DNA from: Radicibacter daui
GTDB taxonomy: Bacteria; Pseudomonadota; Alphaproteobacteria; Radicibacterales; Radicibacteraceae
Direction: 5' to 3'
Assembly: GCA_030657355.1 (NCBI GenBank)
Contig: CP131056.1
Location: forward strand, 3,616,501-3,680,500
Length of the DNA: 64,000 nucleotides
Both the position numbers and the translations under genes were made by a program. Numbering within the stretch: position 1 is the stretch's first letter; each line of letters opens with the position of its first letter. The notes under the pieces are model-generated. The model made no database searches. It was not told where the DNA came from and worked only from the letters and a program-made list of their open reading frames with translations. Positions 55,383-63,602 of the stretch are shown one piece after another.

Positions 55383-56360
55383 TTACTTGGAGTAGGCGTC
55401 GATCACCTGCTTGCCGGCATCGCCTGCCTTGGCCAGCCATTCGCCGGTCATGGTCTTGCCGATATCGGCAAGAGAAGCCTTCAGCGCATCGCTCGGCTCG
55501 GCAACGGCAATGCCGTGGTCGGCGAGCTGCTGGGTGAGCGTGCCCTTGGACTCTTCAGAGGTCTTCCAGCCGCGTTCCTCGGCCTTGGCTGCCGCATCCA
55601 GAACGGCCTTCTGGTCGTCCTTGGACAGGGCGTCGAAAGCCTCCTGGCTCACGAACACCATGTTCTTCGGCACCCAGGCCTGCACGTCGGTGTAGTTCTT
55701 CACGAAGTCCCAGGCCTGGCTGGAAACACCGGTCGCCGGGGAGGTAACCATGGCGTCGACGAGGCCGGTGGCGAAAGCCTGCGGAATGTCCGGGGTCTCG
55801 ATCTGGGCCGGCACGGCCTTCAGCAGCTGGGCAAGGCGTGCGGAAGCGGCGTTATAAGTGCGGAACTTCTTGCCGGCGAGATCTTCGGCCTTGGTCACCG
55901 GGCTCTTGGTGTAGAGGCCCTGCGGCTGCCATGGCACGGCGAAGAGAAGCTTGAGGCCGTCGCCGGCGAGCTTCTGCTCGATCACCGGGCGCGATGCCTT
56001 CCACAGCTTGGCGGCATCGCCATAGGAGGTGGCGAGGAACGGTACGGCATCGACGCCGTAGATCGGGTCTTCGTTCTCCAGCAGCGACATCAGCACTTCG
56101 CCGGCCTGAACGACGCCGTCCTGCACGGATTCCTTAATGGACGGGTGCTTGATGAGCGAGCCGCCGGAATAGACGTTTATGTTGAGGTCGCCCTTGGTCG
56201 CCGCCTTAACGTCGTCGGCAAACTGGCGAATGTTCTGGGTGTGGAAAACGGTGTCGCCGTAGGGCGTGGCCATGCTCCAGTCGGCGGCATGGGCGCCGGT
56301 GACGGCAAGGGTGCAAAGGGCACTACCGGCGGCGAAAGCCGCGATCAACTGCTTACGCAT
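55383..56360 (-). CDS. TRAP transporter solute-binding protein (DctP family)
   Basis: 325 residues. The signal peptide is MRKQLIAAFAAGSALCTLAV with a likely cut after AHA (about 25). The mature part contains DWSMATPYGDTVFHTQNIRQFADDV, YSGGSLIKHPSIKESVQDGVVQAGEVLMSLLENEDPI, and FRTYNAASARLAQLLKAVPAQIETPDIPQAFATGLVDAM, of which the last holds the family's hinge region. It is the first gene of the TRAP-oxoprolinase unit; a repeated 26-bp motif lies about 100 bp upstream. Likely ligands are 5-oxoproline or another cyclic amide acid (inference from the downstream enzyme). Confidence 0.93.
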   Translation of the reverse strand: MRKQLIAAFAAGSALCTLAVTGAHAADWSMATPYGDTVFHTQNIRQFADDVKAATKGDLNINVYSGGSLIKHPSIKESVQDGVVQAGEVLMSLLENEDPIYGVDAVPFLATSYGDAAKLWKASRPVIEQKLAGDGLKLLFAVPWQPQGLYTKSPVTKAEDLAGKKFRTYNAASARLAQLLKAVPAQIETPDIPQAFATGLVDAMVTSPATGVSSQAWDFVKNYTDVQAWVPKNMVFVSQEAFDALSKDDQKAVLDAAAKAEERGWKTSEESKGTLTQQLADHGIAVAEPSDALKASLADIGKTMTGEWLAKAGDAGKQVIDAYSK

Positions 56361-56457
56361 CGAAGTCTCCTGTTCAGGGAAGGTGCCTGTTCAAACTGGC
56401 GGGTCTTGACGCCCGCATTGCGATAACACGGGCAAGCCTCTCACCCTTTCCGTCACC

Positions 56458-56483
56458 TTGTCAACAAATTGTCGATAAAATGT
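56458..56483. promoter_or_regulatory. 26-bp operator candidate upstream of the TRAP genes
   Basis: TTGTCAAC-5 nt-GTCGATAAA-4 nt, matched at 22 of 26 positions by the site at 57107-57132 in front of the MarR-like gene. It consists of two near-tandem TGTC(A/G)A units. An extra inverted repeat TCGATA/TATCGA (56472-56492) overlaps this copy only. Confidence 0.65.
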
Positions 56484-56527
56484 CTCTATCGATGAAAAAG
56501 CCGTTTTCGGGGCCGGAAAACCTCTCC

Positions 56528-57037
56528 CTAAAGTGAGCTTGCCGCTCGAGCCGCCTGGTCGTAATGGCCGGAAAGGGCACGGATGCGCCGCGCCATCGAG
56601 GCCAGATCGTCAAGGCTGATTCCGCCCAGCGCATCCAGCGTCTCGACAAGGCAGGCCTGCCGCACCTCGCGGTAACGCGCACAGGCTTCCTGCCCCTTGG
56701 GGGAGGTGCGATAGGTCACTTCCTTGCCCGAGCGGGTAGACTCCACAAGGCCCATATTCCGCAGCTTTTTCAGCGCGTAATTGACGAGGTGCGTATCCTC
56801 GATATTGAGCGTGAAGCAGATTTCGCTGAGGCGCTTGTCGCGGGCGCGGTGGTTGACATTGTGCAGCACCAGCACTTCCAGCGACGAAAGTTCCGATGTT
56901 CCCGCAGCCGACATGCAGCGTACCATCCAGCGATTGAAGGCGTTGTGGCAGGTGATGAGCGCGAACTCATATTCGCTGAGCCCTTCCGACCCTTCGGCAA
57001 GATGGGCGGAAGAGACGATGGCGGTGCCCTTGGACAT
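56528..57037 (-). CDS. MarR-like winged-helix transcriptional regulator
   Basis: 169 residues. EYEFALITCHNAFNRWMVRCM leads into SSLEVLVLHNVNHRARDKRLSEICFTLNIEDTHLVNYALKKLRNMGLVESTRSGKEVTYRTSPKGQEAC, the winged helix. It is placed between the oxoprolinase-TRAP unit and an unrelated gene. The same 26-bp motif lies upstream of this gene and of dctP, so it likely regulates itself and the transport operon. Confidence 0.88.
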   Translation of the reverse strand: MSKGTAIVSSAHLAEGSEGLSEYEFALITCHNAFNRWMVRCMSAAGTSELSSLEVLVLHNVNHRARDKRLSEICFTLNIEDTHLVNYALKKLRNMGLVESTRSGKEVTYRTSPKGQEACARYREVRQACLVETLDALGGISLDDLASMARRIRALSGHYDQAARAASSL

Positions 57038-57106
57038 GGGTAAACTTCCCTTTTTATCGCTCCGGCGGTCTGCAGAACGGGATCTGGCGGCTTTATGAGC
57101 GAATCA

Positions 57107-57132
57107 TTGTCAACGAAACGTCGATAAATTGT
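57107..57132. promoter_or_regulatory. 26-bp operator candidate upstream of the MarR-like gene
   Basis: TTGTCAAC-5 nt-GTCGATAAA-TTGT, the partner of the site at 56458-56483 in the same orientation and spacing, about 70 bp before the regulator start. On the transcribed strand it includes TTGACA, so binding could block a -35 box. Confidence 0.65.
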
Positions 57133-57197
57133 AGCGTGAATTTCCGGTTTTTACCCGATAAGGGTGAAAGCAGGGCGGCAGGAGGAAAATCAGGCCG

Positions 57198-57785
57198 ATG
57201 ATCGACAGGCTGCTGCGAGGCCTCCGCGACGAGAGGCCTGAGGAAGACGAGGTCGCCGGCTGGATCGAGGATGGCCGGCTTGCCGAAGCGCCCGGCCTTG
57301 TTTTTGCTGCCACCGGCACCGGATGGGCCGAGCTGCTGTTGCGCTATCGGGCCGAAGGCGCCGCCTTTGCACTCGAGCGCTACAGCGCGCGGCTCGGCCG
57401 TGACGGGCAGGTTGAGGCCATCGACAGCCTGCATGAACCGCCCGTGCTGATCAGCGGCCATGCCCTTGCCCGGCTGGAGCAGCGCGCCCCGCATCTGACG
57501 CCGGCCGACATCGCGCATCTGCTCTGGCGCCTGTCGGACAGTCTTCTTGCCATCGAGGCGTGGGAGGCCTTGCCGCTTGCCAGCCCGCTGGACCTGCGCG
57601 TGCCCGGCGGCCTCATCGCCGCCAGCGTGGAGGAAGAAGGGGTGGTGATCGCCACCTATATCGATGAAAAGCAGCTGCGCCCCGCCCAGCGCGACATGCC
57701 CCTGCCCCCGCCGCCGGAAAGCGCCCTGCCCCCCGGCCCCCGCCGCCTGTGGCTGGCGGGGCTCGCGATTACCGCCGGTGCCTGA
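57198..57785 (+). CDS. Unknown protein, 195 residues
   Basis: It starts at an ATG with GGAGG 11 nt upstream. The middle contains SGHALARLEQRAPHLTPADIAHLLWRL followed by a strand pair (GLIAASVEEEGVVIATYID), an order that loosely recalls DUF4258-like BECR nuclease folds, but the usual catalytic set is not clear. The tail is Pro-rich. It abuts the convergent methyltransferase gene with no gap. I do not assign a function. Confidence 0.6.
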   Translation: MIDRLLRGLRDERPEEDEVAGWIEDGRLAEAPGLVFAATGTGWAELLLRYRAEGAAFALERYSARLGRDGQVEAIDSLHEPPVLISGHALARLEQRAPHLTPADIAHLLWRLSDSLLAIEAWEALPLASPLDLRVPGGLIAASVEEEGVVIATYIDEKQLRPAQRDMPLPPPPESALPPGPRRLWLAGLAITAGA

Positions 57786-59198
57786 TCAGCCGGCGCGCTC
57801 CAGCACATAAAAGCCGCCGATCACCGGTACATTGCGGTCAACCCTGAGCGTCTCGAAGCGCTCCAGCCGGATGGCGAGGCCGGCAGCTTCCGCGACCTGG
57901 CGCAGATAGACTGGGCTATGGGCAAAACGCCGGCTTTCCTGGAAGGTGAAGTCCATCGGTGCCGCACCTTCGCCCCCCTCCAGCCGCTCGATGGTCAGGG
58001 CAAACAGCCCTTCGGGGGCGAGCTTGCCGGCCACGGCCGTAAAAAGCGGCTCCAGCGCGCCGATATAGTTAAGCACATCGCAGGCAACCACGAGGTCCCA
58101 GCCCTCGCCCGTCGCCCCGCCCGGCCGGCGCTCTACCGCCTTCACCACATCCTCGGCGGCAAGGCTCTTGTAGATGCCGCGCCCGGCGGCTTCCTCCAGC
58201 ATGCGCTCGGAAAGATCGACGCCGTGCAGCTCGCCCGCCAGATCGGCCAGCACCTCACCGGAAAGGCCGGTACCGCAGCCAAGATCGAACACGGACCAGC
58301 CGCGCCCGACGAGCGGTTCTCCAACCGCCTCTTCCAACGCGGCGCGCAGCAGCGCCGGCCCGCGATAACCCAGCTTCTCGACCAGATGTTTGCTGAAGCG
58401 GTGGGCGTACTGGTCGAAGAGCGAGCGCACAAAAGCCGCCGGCAAGGTCTCCGGCCGGCCTTCGCTGAGGGCGGCCATGCGCTCTGCCGCGCCCAGCGTA
58501 TTTTCAGGATCGCGCGCCAGGCACGCGCGGTAGGCATCGGCGGCCTTTTGCTGCTCGCAGGCTTCTTCCAGCGCGCGCGCCAGCCAGAAACGCAGGGCAG
58601 CTTCATCGGGCCAGCGGCGGATGGCGGCATAGGCTTCCTTGAGCGCCAGCTCAAGGCGGCTTGCCCCCACAAGGCATTCCACGAAACCGGCCACATCGCC
58701 CGGCGCATCGAGCGGACGTTCGGAGGCCAGCGCTTCATAAAGCGGCAGCGCGACGTCAAAACGCCCCTGCCGGCGCTCTGCTTCGGCCAGCAGCGCCATC
58801 AGCTGGCGATTTGCCGGCCGATATTGCCGGGCTTCATGCAGCGCAAGCGCGGCCTCCCCGGCACGGTTGCCGGCAAAAAGCGCATCCACCAGCGCCAGCA
58901 GCGACCACAGATCTTCCCGGTCTGCCGCCACGATGGTGCGCCAGAGCGCAATCGCCCCTTCAACATCACCGGCAGCGAAACGGGCGTCGGCCTCTTCCTG
59001 CGGGCTCAGCGCCGCTTCGGGGCTGAGCAGCGGAGTCGACCCGGCAGGCACAGCGGCAGCGAGGCCAGTCAGCGCCCCTTCGGGGGCAACAAGCGGAAGC
59101 ACGGGGTCAAGCACGGGGTTGGGCACGGGGTTTGCTGCCGGGGCGACTTGCGCCTCCTGCCCATGCGGAGCCTCGGGCGACGGAATACGCCGCACCAT
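57786..59198 (-). CDS. TPR-repeat protein with a C-terminal SAM-dependent methyltransferase
   Basis: 470 residues. After a low-complexity N-terminus (1-65) come TPR-like helices (about 68-245; ADARFAAGDVEGAIALWRTIVAADREDLWSLLALVDALFA and similar). The methyltransferase follows with the SAM motif FDLGCGTGLSGEVLADL around Cys308, GVDLSERMLEEA, and DLVVACDVLNYIGALEPLF. The architecture matches alphaproteobacterial TPR-methyltransferases of unknown substrate. It is the only gene on this strand here. Confidence 0.88.
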   Translation of the reverse strand: MVRRIPSPEAPHGQEAQVAPAANPVPNPVLDPVLPLVAPEGALTGLAAAVPAGSTPLLSPEAALSPQEEADARFAAGDVEGAIALWRTIVAADREDLWSLLALVDALFAGNRAGEAALALHEARQYRPANRQLMALLAEAERRQGRFDVALPLYEALASERPLDAPGDVAGFVECLVGASRLELALKEAYAAIRRWPDEAALRFWLARALEEACEQQKAADAYRACLARDPENTLGAAERMAALSEGRPETLPAAFVRSLFDQYAHRFSKHLVEKLGYRGPALLRAALEEAVGEPLVGRGWSVFDLGCGTGLSGEVLADLAGELHGVDLSERMLEEAAGRGIYKSLAAEDVVKAVERRPGGATGEGWDLVVACDVLNYIGALEPLFTAVAGKLAPEGLFALTIERLEGGEGAAPMDFTFQESRRFAHSPVYLRQVAEAAGLAIRLERFETLRVDRNVPVIGGFYVLERAG

Positions 59199-59803
59199 GG
59201 ATGAGCCTCACTGAAGCCTGAAACCCGGCCTTACATGCGGGATTATTCCTCCGCATGTCCGGGCGCAGCGGATCTAGTGCCGGCTCGCCTTTTTGGCAAG
59301 CCTGACCTTTTGAATGTGATCAATCCTCCCCTCTCGGGGAGGTGCCCGCAAAGCGGGCGGAAGGGGCAATGAGCTAATCAACAGGCAAAGGCCTCCGGTC
59401 AACCCTGCCTCATTACCCCCATCCGCCGCTTTCGCGGCACCTTCCCCCCGCTGCCGCGCGGGGAAGGATGACAGCTAGGTGAGGCACCTCACACAGCAGG
59501 CACCCGGTTGTGAGCGCCTTCACCGACGCCGGACCCCACCGGTCCTAACTATGATTGCAGGGGCGTGACACAGCTTCTCCCCCAGGCGACCTTCTCCCCC
59601 CTCCCGGCGCCTGGCTCCCCCCAAGCCTGTGTCACCCCCACTTTTCTCCCGCTGCCGGCCCTTTCCCCCGAAAGATGGCGCATTCCCCCAACTCCTGCCC
59701 CAAACGGTCAAGAAGCAACCACGCAGCAGACCCATAGTCCCTGTCACATGCAGGCATAGCGGCCCCGAAAGGCCGCACGGCCCCGGAATAAGGAGATCCC
59801 GCC
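59199..59803. other. 605-bp intergenic region
   Basis: It contains one large palindromic repeat (59324-59469). The remainder is C-rich with no convincing gene; the 104-residue minus-strand frame at 59520-59834 lacks any recognisable feature. A GCGGCC-CCGAAA-GGCCGC hairpin (59759-59776) lies just before the small gene at 59804. Confidence 0.5.
59324..59469. repeat. Intergenic palindromic element, copy 3
   Basis: The left unit begins TCCTCCCCTCTCGGGGAGG and runs into GGCAATGAG; the right unit begins CTCATTACCCCCATCC and ends GGGGAAGGA. The layout and inner ends are the same as at 47216-47355, with a different core of about 30 bp. Confidence 0.85.
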
Positions 59804-59959
59804 ATGAAAGGACCCTTCCGCTCCCCCAAGGCACTGGTCGCTACCGTGCTTGCCATCTGGGTTGGCGCCGCCTGGGCCATGGTCTCTGCCAGCACCACCC
59901 GCCAGCAGGCCGAGCCTCCCGCCACCACCAGCGTGATGAACGGCCCGGAAGCCGGCTGA
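59804..59959 (+). CDS. Small single-helix membrane protein (51 residues)
   Basis: AAGGAG lies 9 nt before the ATG. The sequence is a basic start (MKGPFRSPK), one hydrophobic helix (ALVATVLAIWVGAAWAMVSA) and a polar tail ending NGPEAG. It is too short for most gene finders' default cut-off, but ribosome site, start and transmembrane helix agree. It ends 3 bp before the convergent LysR gene. No known small-protein family is recognised. Confidence 0.6.
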   Translation: MKGPFRSPKALVATVLAIWVGAAWAMVSASTTRQQAEPPATTSVMNGPEAG

Positions 59960-59962
59960 CCC

Positions 59963-60871
59963 CTAAAGGGCCGTGCCGAACCGCTCCACCACAAAATCGA
60001 TGAAGCTGCGCAGCTTGGGCGACATCAGCCGGTCGCGTAGATAGACGATGTGCAGCGGCCTTGGCGGAAAGGCATAGTCCGGCAATACCCGGACGAGATC
60101 ACCGGCAGCCACCTCGCGGGCGGTAAAAACCTCCGACAGCATGGCGATGCCCATGCCGGCCATCACCGCTTCCAGCGAGGCACGCGAATTATCCAGCATC
60201 AGCCGCGGCCGGATGGTGACGACATGTTCGCCATCCGGCCCGCGCAGTGGCCATTCCGTGCGCGCCAGATACCATTCCGACCGGGCACCGAAACTGAAGC
60301 CCAGGCAATCATGCTGCGCGAGATCACGCGGGTGCCGGGGCAAACCGCGCCGGGCGATATAGTCCGGGCTTGCGCACAGCACCAGCCGGTAAGGCCCGAG
60401 CTGCCGGGCAACCAGACTGCTGTCCGGCAGAACGCCAAGGCGGATTGCCGCCTCGAACCCGCCTTCCACCAGATCCTGCACCTGGTCGGAAAAGACGATA
60501 TCCAGCTCCACTTCCGGGAAGCGGTCCATATAGTCCGCCAGCGCCGGCACCAGCCGCGCCGTGCCGAAGGAGGTGGGCGCGGTAATGCGCAGGCGTCCGC
60601 GCGGAGTGGCCACCGCCTCCTGCGCCATGGCGTTGGCCTCGGCCACGCTCAGCAGGATGTCCTGACAGCGCCCGTAATAGAGATGGCCGAATTCCGTCAG
60701 GCTCTGGCGGCGGGTGGTGCGCTGTACCAGCCGCGCGCCCAGCTTTTCTTCCAGCGCCTGCAGGTGATTGCCAACCATGGTCGCGGAGATACCAAGATCG
60801 TTTGCCGCCGCCGTCAGGCTGCCGGCATCCGCCACCTTCACGAACACTTCCATCGCCCGCAGCATGTCCAT
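59963..60871 (-). CDS. LysR family transcriptional regulator
   Basis: 302 residues from the ATG at 60871 (MDMLRAMEVFVKVADAGSLTAAANDLGISATMVGNHLQALEEKLGARL), where the HTH begins at once; the frame opens 13 codons earlier at a TTG. The effector domain has LRITAPTSFGTARLVPALADYMDRFPEVELDIVFSD. It belongs to the CrgA/DsdC-like group by its start. It is divergent from a DHA2 MFS exporter, the likely target. Confidence 0.92.
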   Translation of the reverse strand: MDMLRAMEVFVKVADAGSLTAAANDLGISATMVGNHLQALEEKLGARLVQRTTRRQSLTEFGHLYYGRCQDILLSVAEANAMAQEAVATPRGRLRITAPTSFGTARLVPALADYMDRFPEVELDIVFSDQVQDLVEGGFEAAIRLGVLPDSSLVARQLGPYRLVLCASPDYIARRGLPRHPRDLAQHDCLGFSFGARSEWYLARTEWPLRGPDGEHVVTIRPRLMLDNSRASLEAVMAGMGIAMLSEVFTAREVAAGDLVRVLPDYAFPPRPLHIVYLRDRLMSPKLRSFIDFVVERFGTAL

Positions 60872-60922
60872 GCGCGCACCATTCCCAAACAAAACTTTTG
60901 AGTGACCCAAGATAGCGCGGCT

Positions 60923-60938
60923 TTATCAAGCAACATAA
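60923..60938. promoter_or_regulatory. Possible LysR operator in the LysR-MFS intergenic region
   Basis: TTAT-CAAGCAAC-ATAA is a short inverted repeat between the divergent starts at 60871 and 61010. The arms are only 4 bp, so support is modest. Confidence 0.35.
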
Positions 60939-61009
60939 GGCAATCATATAGCCAGCCTGTGCCCGTCGCCCTTGCCGGCCCCGGCGCCCTTCCCAAGGCC
61001 ACTTTTGCA

Positions 61010-62437
61010 ATGACCGCTTCTTTCGATACCGCCGCCACTGCGACAACCAAACGTCAACAGACCATGACGCTGGCCGCCACCTCGCTCGGCTTCTGCCTCA
61101 TCATCCTCGATGTAACGGTGGTAAATGTGGCGCTGGAGCGGGTGCAGGCAGACCTCGCCATGACGCTCTCCGGCCTGCAATGGGTGGCCAATGCCTATAC
61201 CCTCGTCTTCGCCTCGCTGCTGCTGACCGGCGGCGCGCTGGGGGACAAGCTGGGAGCCAAGCAGGTTTTTATCGGCGGTTCGGCACTCTTTACCCTCGCG
61301 TCCCTCACCTGCGGCCTTGCGCCCGATGCCACCACGCTGGTGGCAAGCCGCCTGATGCAGGGCATTGGCGCCGCGCTCTGCCTGCCAACCGCGCTCGCCC
61401 TGCTCAACATCGCCTTTCCCGATGCCGGCGGCCGGGCGCGTGCCGTCGGCATCTGGGCGGGCATGGGCGGGCTGGCGCTGGCTGCCGGGCCGGTGGTGGG
61501 CGGCGTGCTGGTGGAGATGATCGGCTGGCGCAGCATCTTCCTCATCAACCTGCCGCTTGGTGCCCTTGCCATCTGGGCCGCCGCAAAGGAGGCGCCGGCC
61601 GCGCCGCGCCACACCGGTCGCGGCATCGACCTGCCCGGCCAGCTGCTCGGCATCCTTGCCCTCGGCGGCCTCACCATCGCGCTCATCGAGGGGCATGAAC
61701 TGGGCTGGCAGCACCCGCTGGTGCTGGGGGGCTTTGTACTGGCGCTGGTAGCAGGCGGCTTCTTTATTGTTGTCGAGGCGCGCAGTGCCAACCCGATGCT
61801 GCCGCTTTCCCTCTTTGCCAACCGTACCGTCGCCGCCGGCAGCCTTGTCGGCCTCCTCAACAATTTCGGCTATTACGGGCTGCTCTTTATCCTCAGCCTG
61901 TTTTTCCAGACGGCCAAGGGTTACTCCCCGCTGATGACGGGCCTTGCCTTCCTGCCGATGACAGCCTCCGTCACCCTGATCAATCTTGCCGCCGGGCGCC
62001 TGACGGCCCGCTTCGGCGCCCGCCCGCCGATGGTGATCGGCCAGGCCATCGCCGCTGCCGCCTATCTCAGCATGACGGGTATTGATGCCGGCACCCCTTA
62101 CTGGATGATGGCCATTCCCCTGCTGATCGCGGCCAGCGGCACTGCGCTTTCCGTGCCGGCCATGACAGCCGCCGTGCTGGGTGCAGCGGACCGCAAACGC
62201 TCCGGCATTGCCGCCGGTGCCTTCAACGCGGCGCGGCAGGTGGGCGGCATGATTGGCGTGAGTGTCGTTGGCGCCCTCGCCGCAGCCGGCGGCGCGGAAC
62301 TGGGCGCCAATATCAGCCTCGCCTTCATTCTCGCCGGCGGTGCCTCGCTGGCGGCCAGCCTGCTGAGCCTCATCGGTATTCGCGAACCGTCCCGTGCCCT
62401 CAGCGCTACAGAACTGGCGGAAGAAAGCGCGGTCTGA
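61010..62437 (+). CDS. DHA2-type MFS multidrug exporter (EmrB/QacA-like)
   Basis: 475 residues from the ATG at 61010 with AAGG upstream; the longer frame from 60902 has no support. About 14 spans are predicted. LGFCLIILDVTVVNVALERVQADL is the first helix motif (D-x-T-V-V-N-V-A) and LQWVANAYTLVFASLLLTGGALGDKLGAKQVFIGG the second to third. GWRSIFLINLPLGALAIWAA is typical of DHA2. It exports drugs or metabolites against a proton gradient. Confidence 0.93.
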   Translation: MTASFDTAATATTKRQQTMTLAATSLGFCLIILDVTVVNVALERVQADLAMTLSGLQWVANAYTLVFASLLLTGGALGDKLGAKQVFIGGSALFTLASLTCGLAPDATTLVASRLMQGIGAALCLPTALALLNIAFPDAGGRARAVGIWAGMGGLALAAGPVVGGVLVEMIGWRSIFLINLPLGALAIWAAAKEAPAAPRHTGRGIDLPGQLLGILALGGLTIALIEGHELGWQHPLVLGGFVLALVAGGFFIVVEARSANPMLPLSLFANRTVAAGSLVGLLNNFGYYGLLFILSLFFQTAKGYSPLMTGLAFLPMTASVTLINLAAGRLTARFGARPPMVIGQAIAAAAYLSMTGIDAGTPYWMMAIPLLIAASGTALSVPAMTAAVLGAADRKRSGIAAGAFNAARQVGGMIGVSVVGALAAAGGAELGANISLAFILAGGASLAASLLSLIGIREPSRALSATELAEESAV

Positions 62438-62447
62438 CGCCAGGGCC

Positions 62448-63479
62448 CTATCCGGCGGCGCGCGACAGACACCAGCCGGCCGCTTCCGCCACCACCGGAT
62501 CAGGATCAGCCATCAGCGGGCGGGCCTTCTCGATAAGGTTGGCCTGCCCGCTATTGCCGAGCGCGATCAGCACATTGCGCAGAAAGCGGCTTCGGCCGAT
62601 GCGCTTGATCGGCGAGCCGGAAAAGAACGCCCGAAAATCCGCATCGGTGAAATCCAGAAAATCGGCAAGGCGCGGCGCCGTCAGCTCCGCCCGGGGAATG
62701 AAGGCCAGCTCCCGCGTAGCGCTGGCAAACTTGTTCCACGGGCACACGGCAAGGCAATCGTCGCAGCCATAGATGCGGTTGCCCATCGCGGCGCGAAACT
62801 CTTCCGGGATCGGCCCGTCATGCTCGATGGTGAGATAGGAAAGGCAGCGCCTCGGGTCGAGCGTGTAGGGTTTGGGAAAGGCATTGGTCGGGCACGCCGT
62901 CTGGCAGGCGGTGCAGCGCCCGCAATGGTCCGCCTCCGGCCCGTCCGGCTCAAGCTCCAGCGTGGTGAAGATTTCGCCAAGAAAAAGCCAGCTGCCGAAC
63001 TGGCGCGAGACGAGGTTGGTGTGCTTGCCCTGCCAGCCGAGCGCCGAACGCGCGGCAAGCGCCTTTTCCATCACCGGCGCGGTATCGACAAACACCTTCA
63101 CATCGCCGCCCGCCTCGGCAATCAGCCAGCGGGCCAGCTGTTTCAGGCGCTTCTTGACGATGTCATGATAATCCTTGTTACGGGCATAGACGGAGATGTT
63201 GGCCCGCTCGGGATGCTCCAGCAGCGAGAGTGCCGGCTGCCTTGGCCCGTAATTGGCGCCGAGCACAATGACGCTGCGCACCGCGCCCCACAGCGCCTTC
63301 GGGTCACGCCGCTCATCGGCGCGCGCCGCCAGCCAGCCCATGGTGCCGTATTCGCCGCGCTCGATCAGCTCATCAAGGCGCGCCTGCTCGCGCGGGCCCA
63401 CCGATGCCTCGGCAAAACCCACCGCGTCAAAGCCGATCTCGCGCGCATAGGCGGCAAGCCGCTCCTTGAGATCTGCCAA
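62448..63479 (-). CDS. queG: Epoxyqueuosine reductase
   Basis: 343 residues from a TTG at 63479 with GGAG upstream. The cobalamin-dependent catalytic part has VDTAPVMEKALAARSALGW with Asp132 (proton donor). Two [4Fe-4S] clusters are complete: Cys186/189/192/196 (CGRCTACQTACP) and Cys212/239/242/246 (CDDCLAVCPW). A HEAT-like tail follows. It performs the last step of queuosine formation in tRNA. Confidence 0.96.
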   Translation of the reverse strand: MADLKERLAAYAREIGFDAVGFAEASVGPREQARLDELIERGEYGTMGWLAARADERRDPKALWGAVRSVIVLGANYGPRQPALSLLEHPERANISVYARNKDYHDIVKKRLKQLARWLIAEAGGDVKVFVDTAPVMEKALAARSALGWQGKHTNLVSRQFGSWLFLGEIFTTLELEPDGPEADHCGRCTACQTACPTNAFPKPYTLDPRRCLSYLTIEHDGPIPEEFRAAMGNRIYGCDDCLAVCPWNKFASATRELAFIPRAELTAPRLADFLDFTDADFRAFFSGSPIKRIGRSRFLRNVLIALGNSGQANLIEKARPLMADPDPVVAEAAGWCLSRAAG

Positions 63480-63602
63480 TATTGAACTCCGCTGATGCCG
63501 GGGAAGCTCGCCCTGAGCCCCGCCGGCGTTCTAACATGAAGCAAAGCCGCCCGGCGACCCTCGCCCGCGGCGCAAGCAAGAGCCAGATCAGGAACAGGCC
63601 CG

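Noticed and set aside
53499-56426. 975-residue plus-strand frame across the second TRAP operon
   Set aside because: It covers three certain minus-strand genes and their promoters; composition (His/Glu/Gly-rich) is typical of a GC-rich shadow frame.
59520-59834. 104-residue minus-strand frame
   Set aside because: C/G-rich intergenic shadow overlapping the better supported small gene at 59804.
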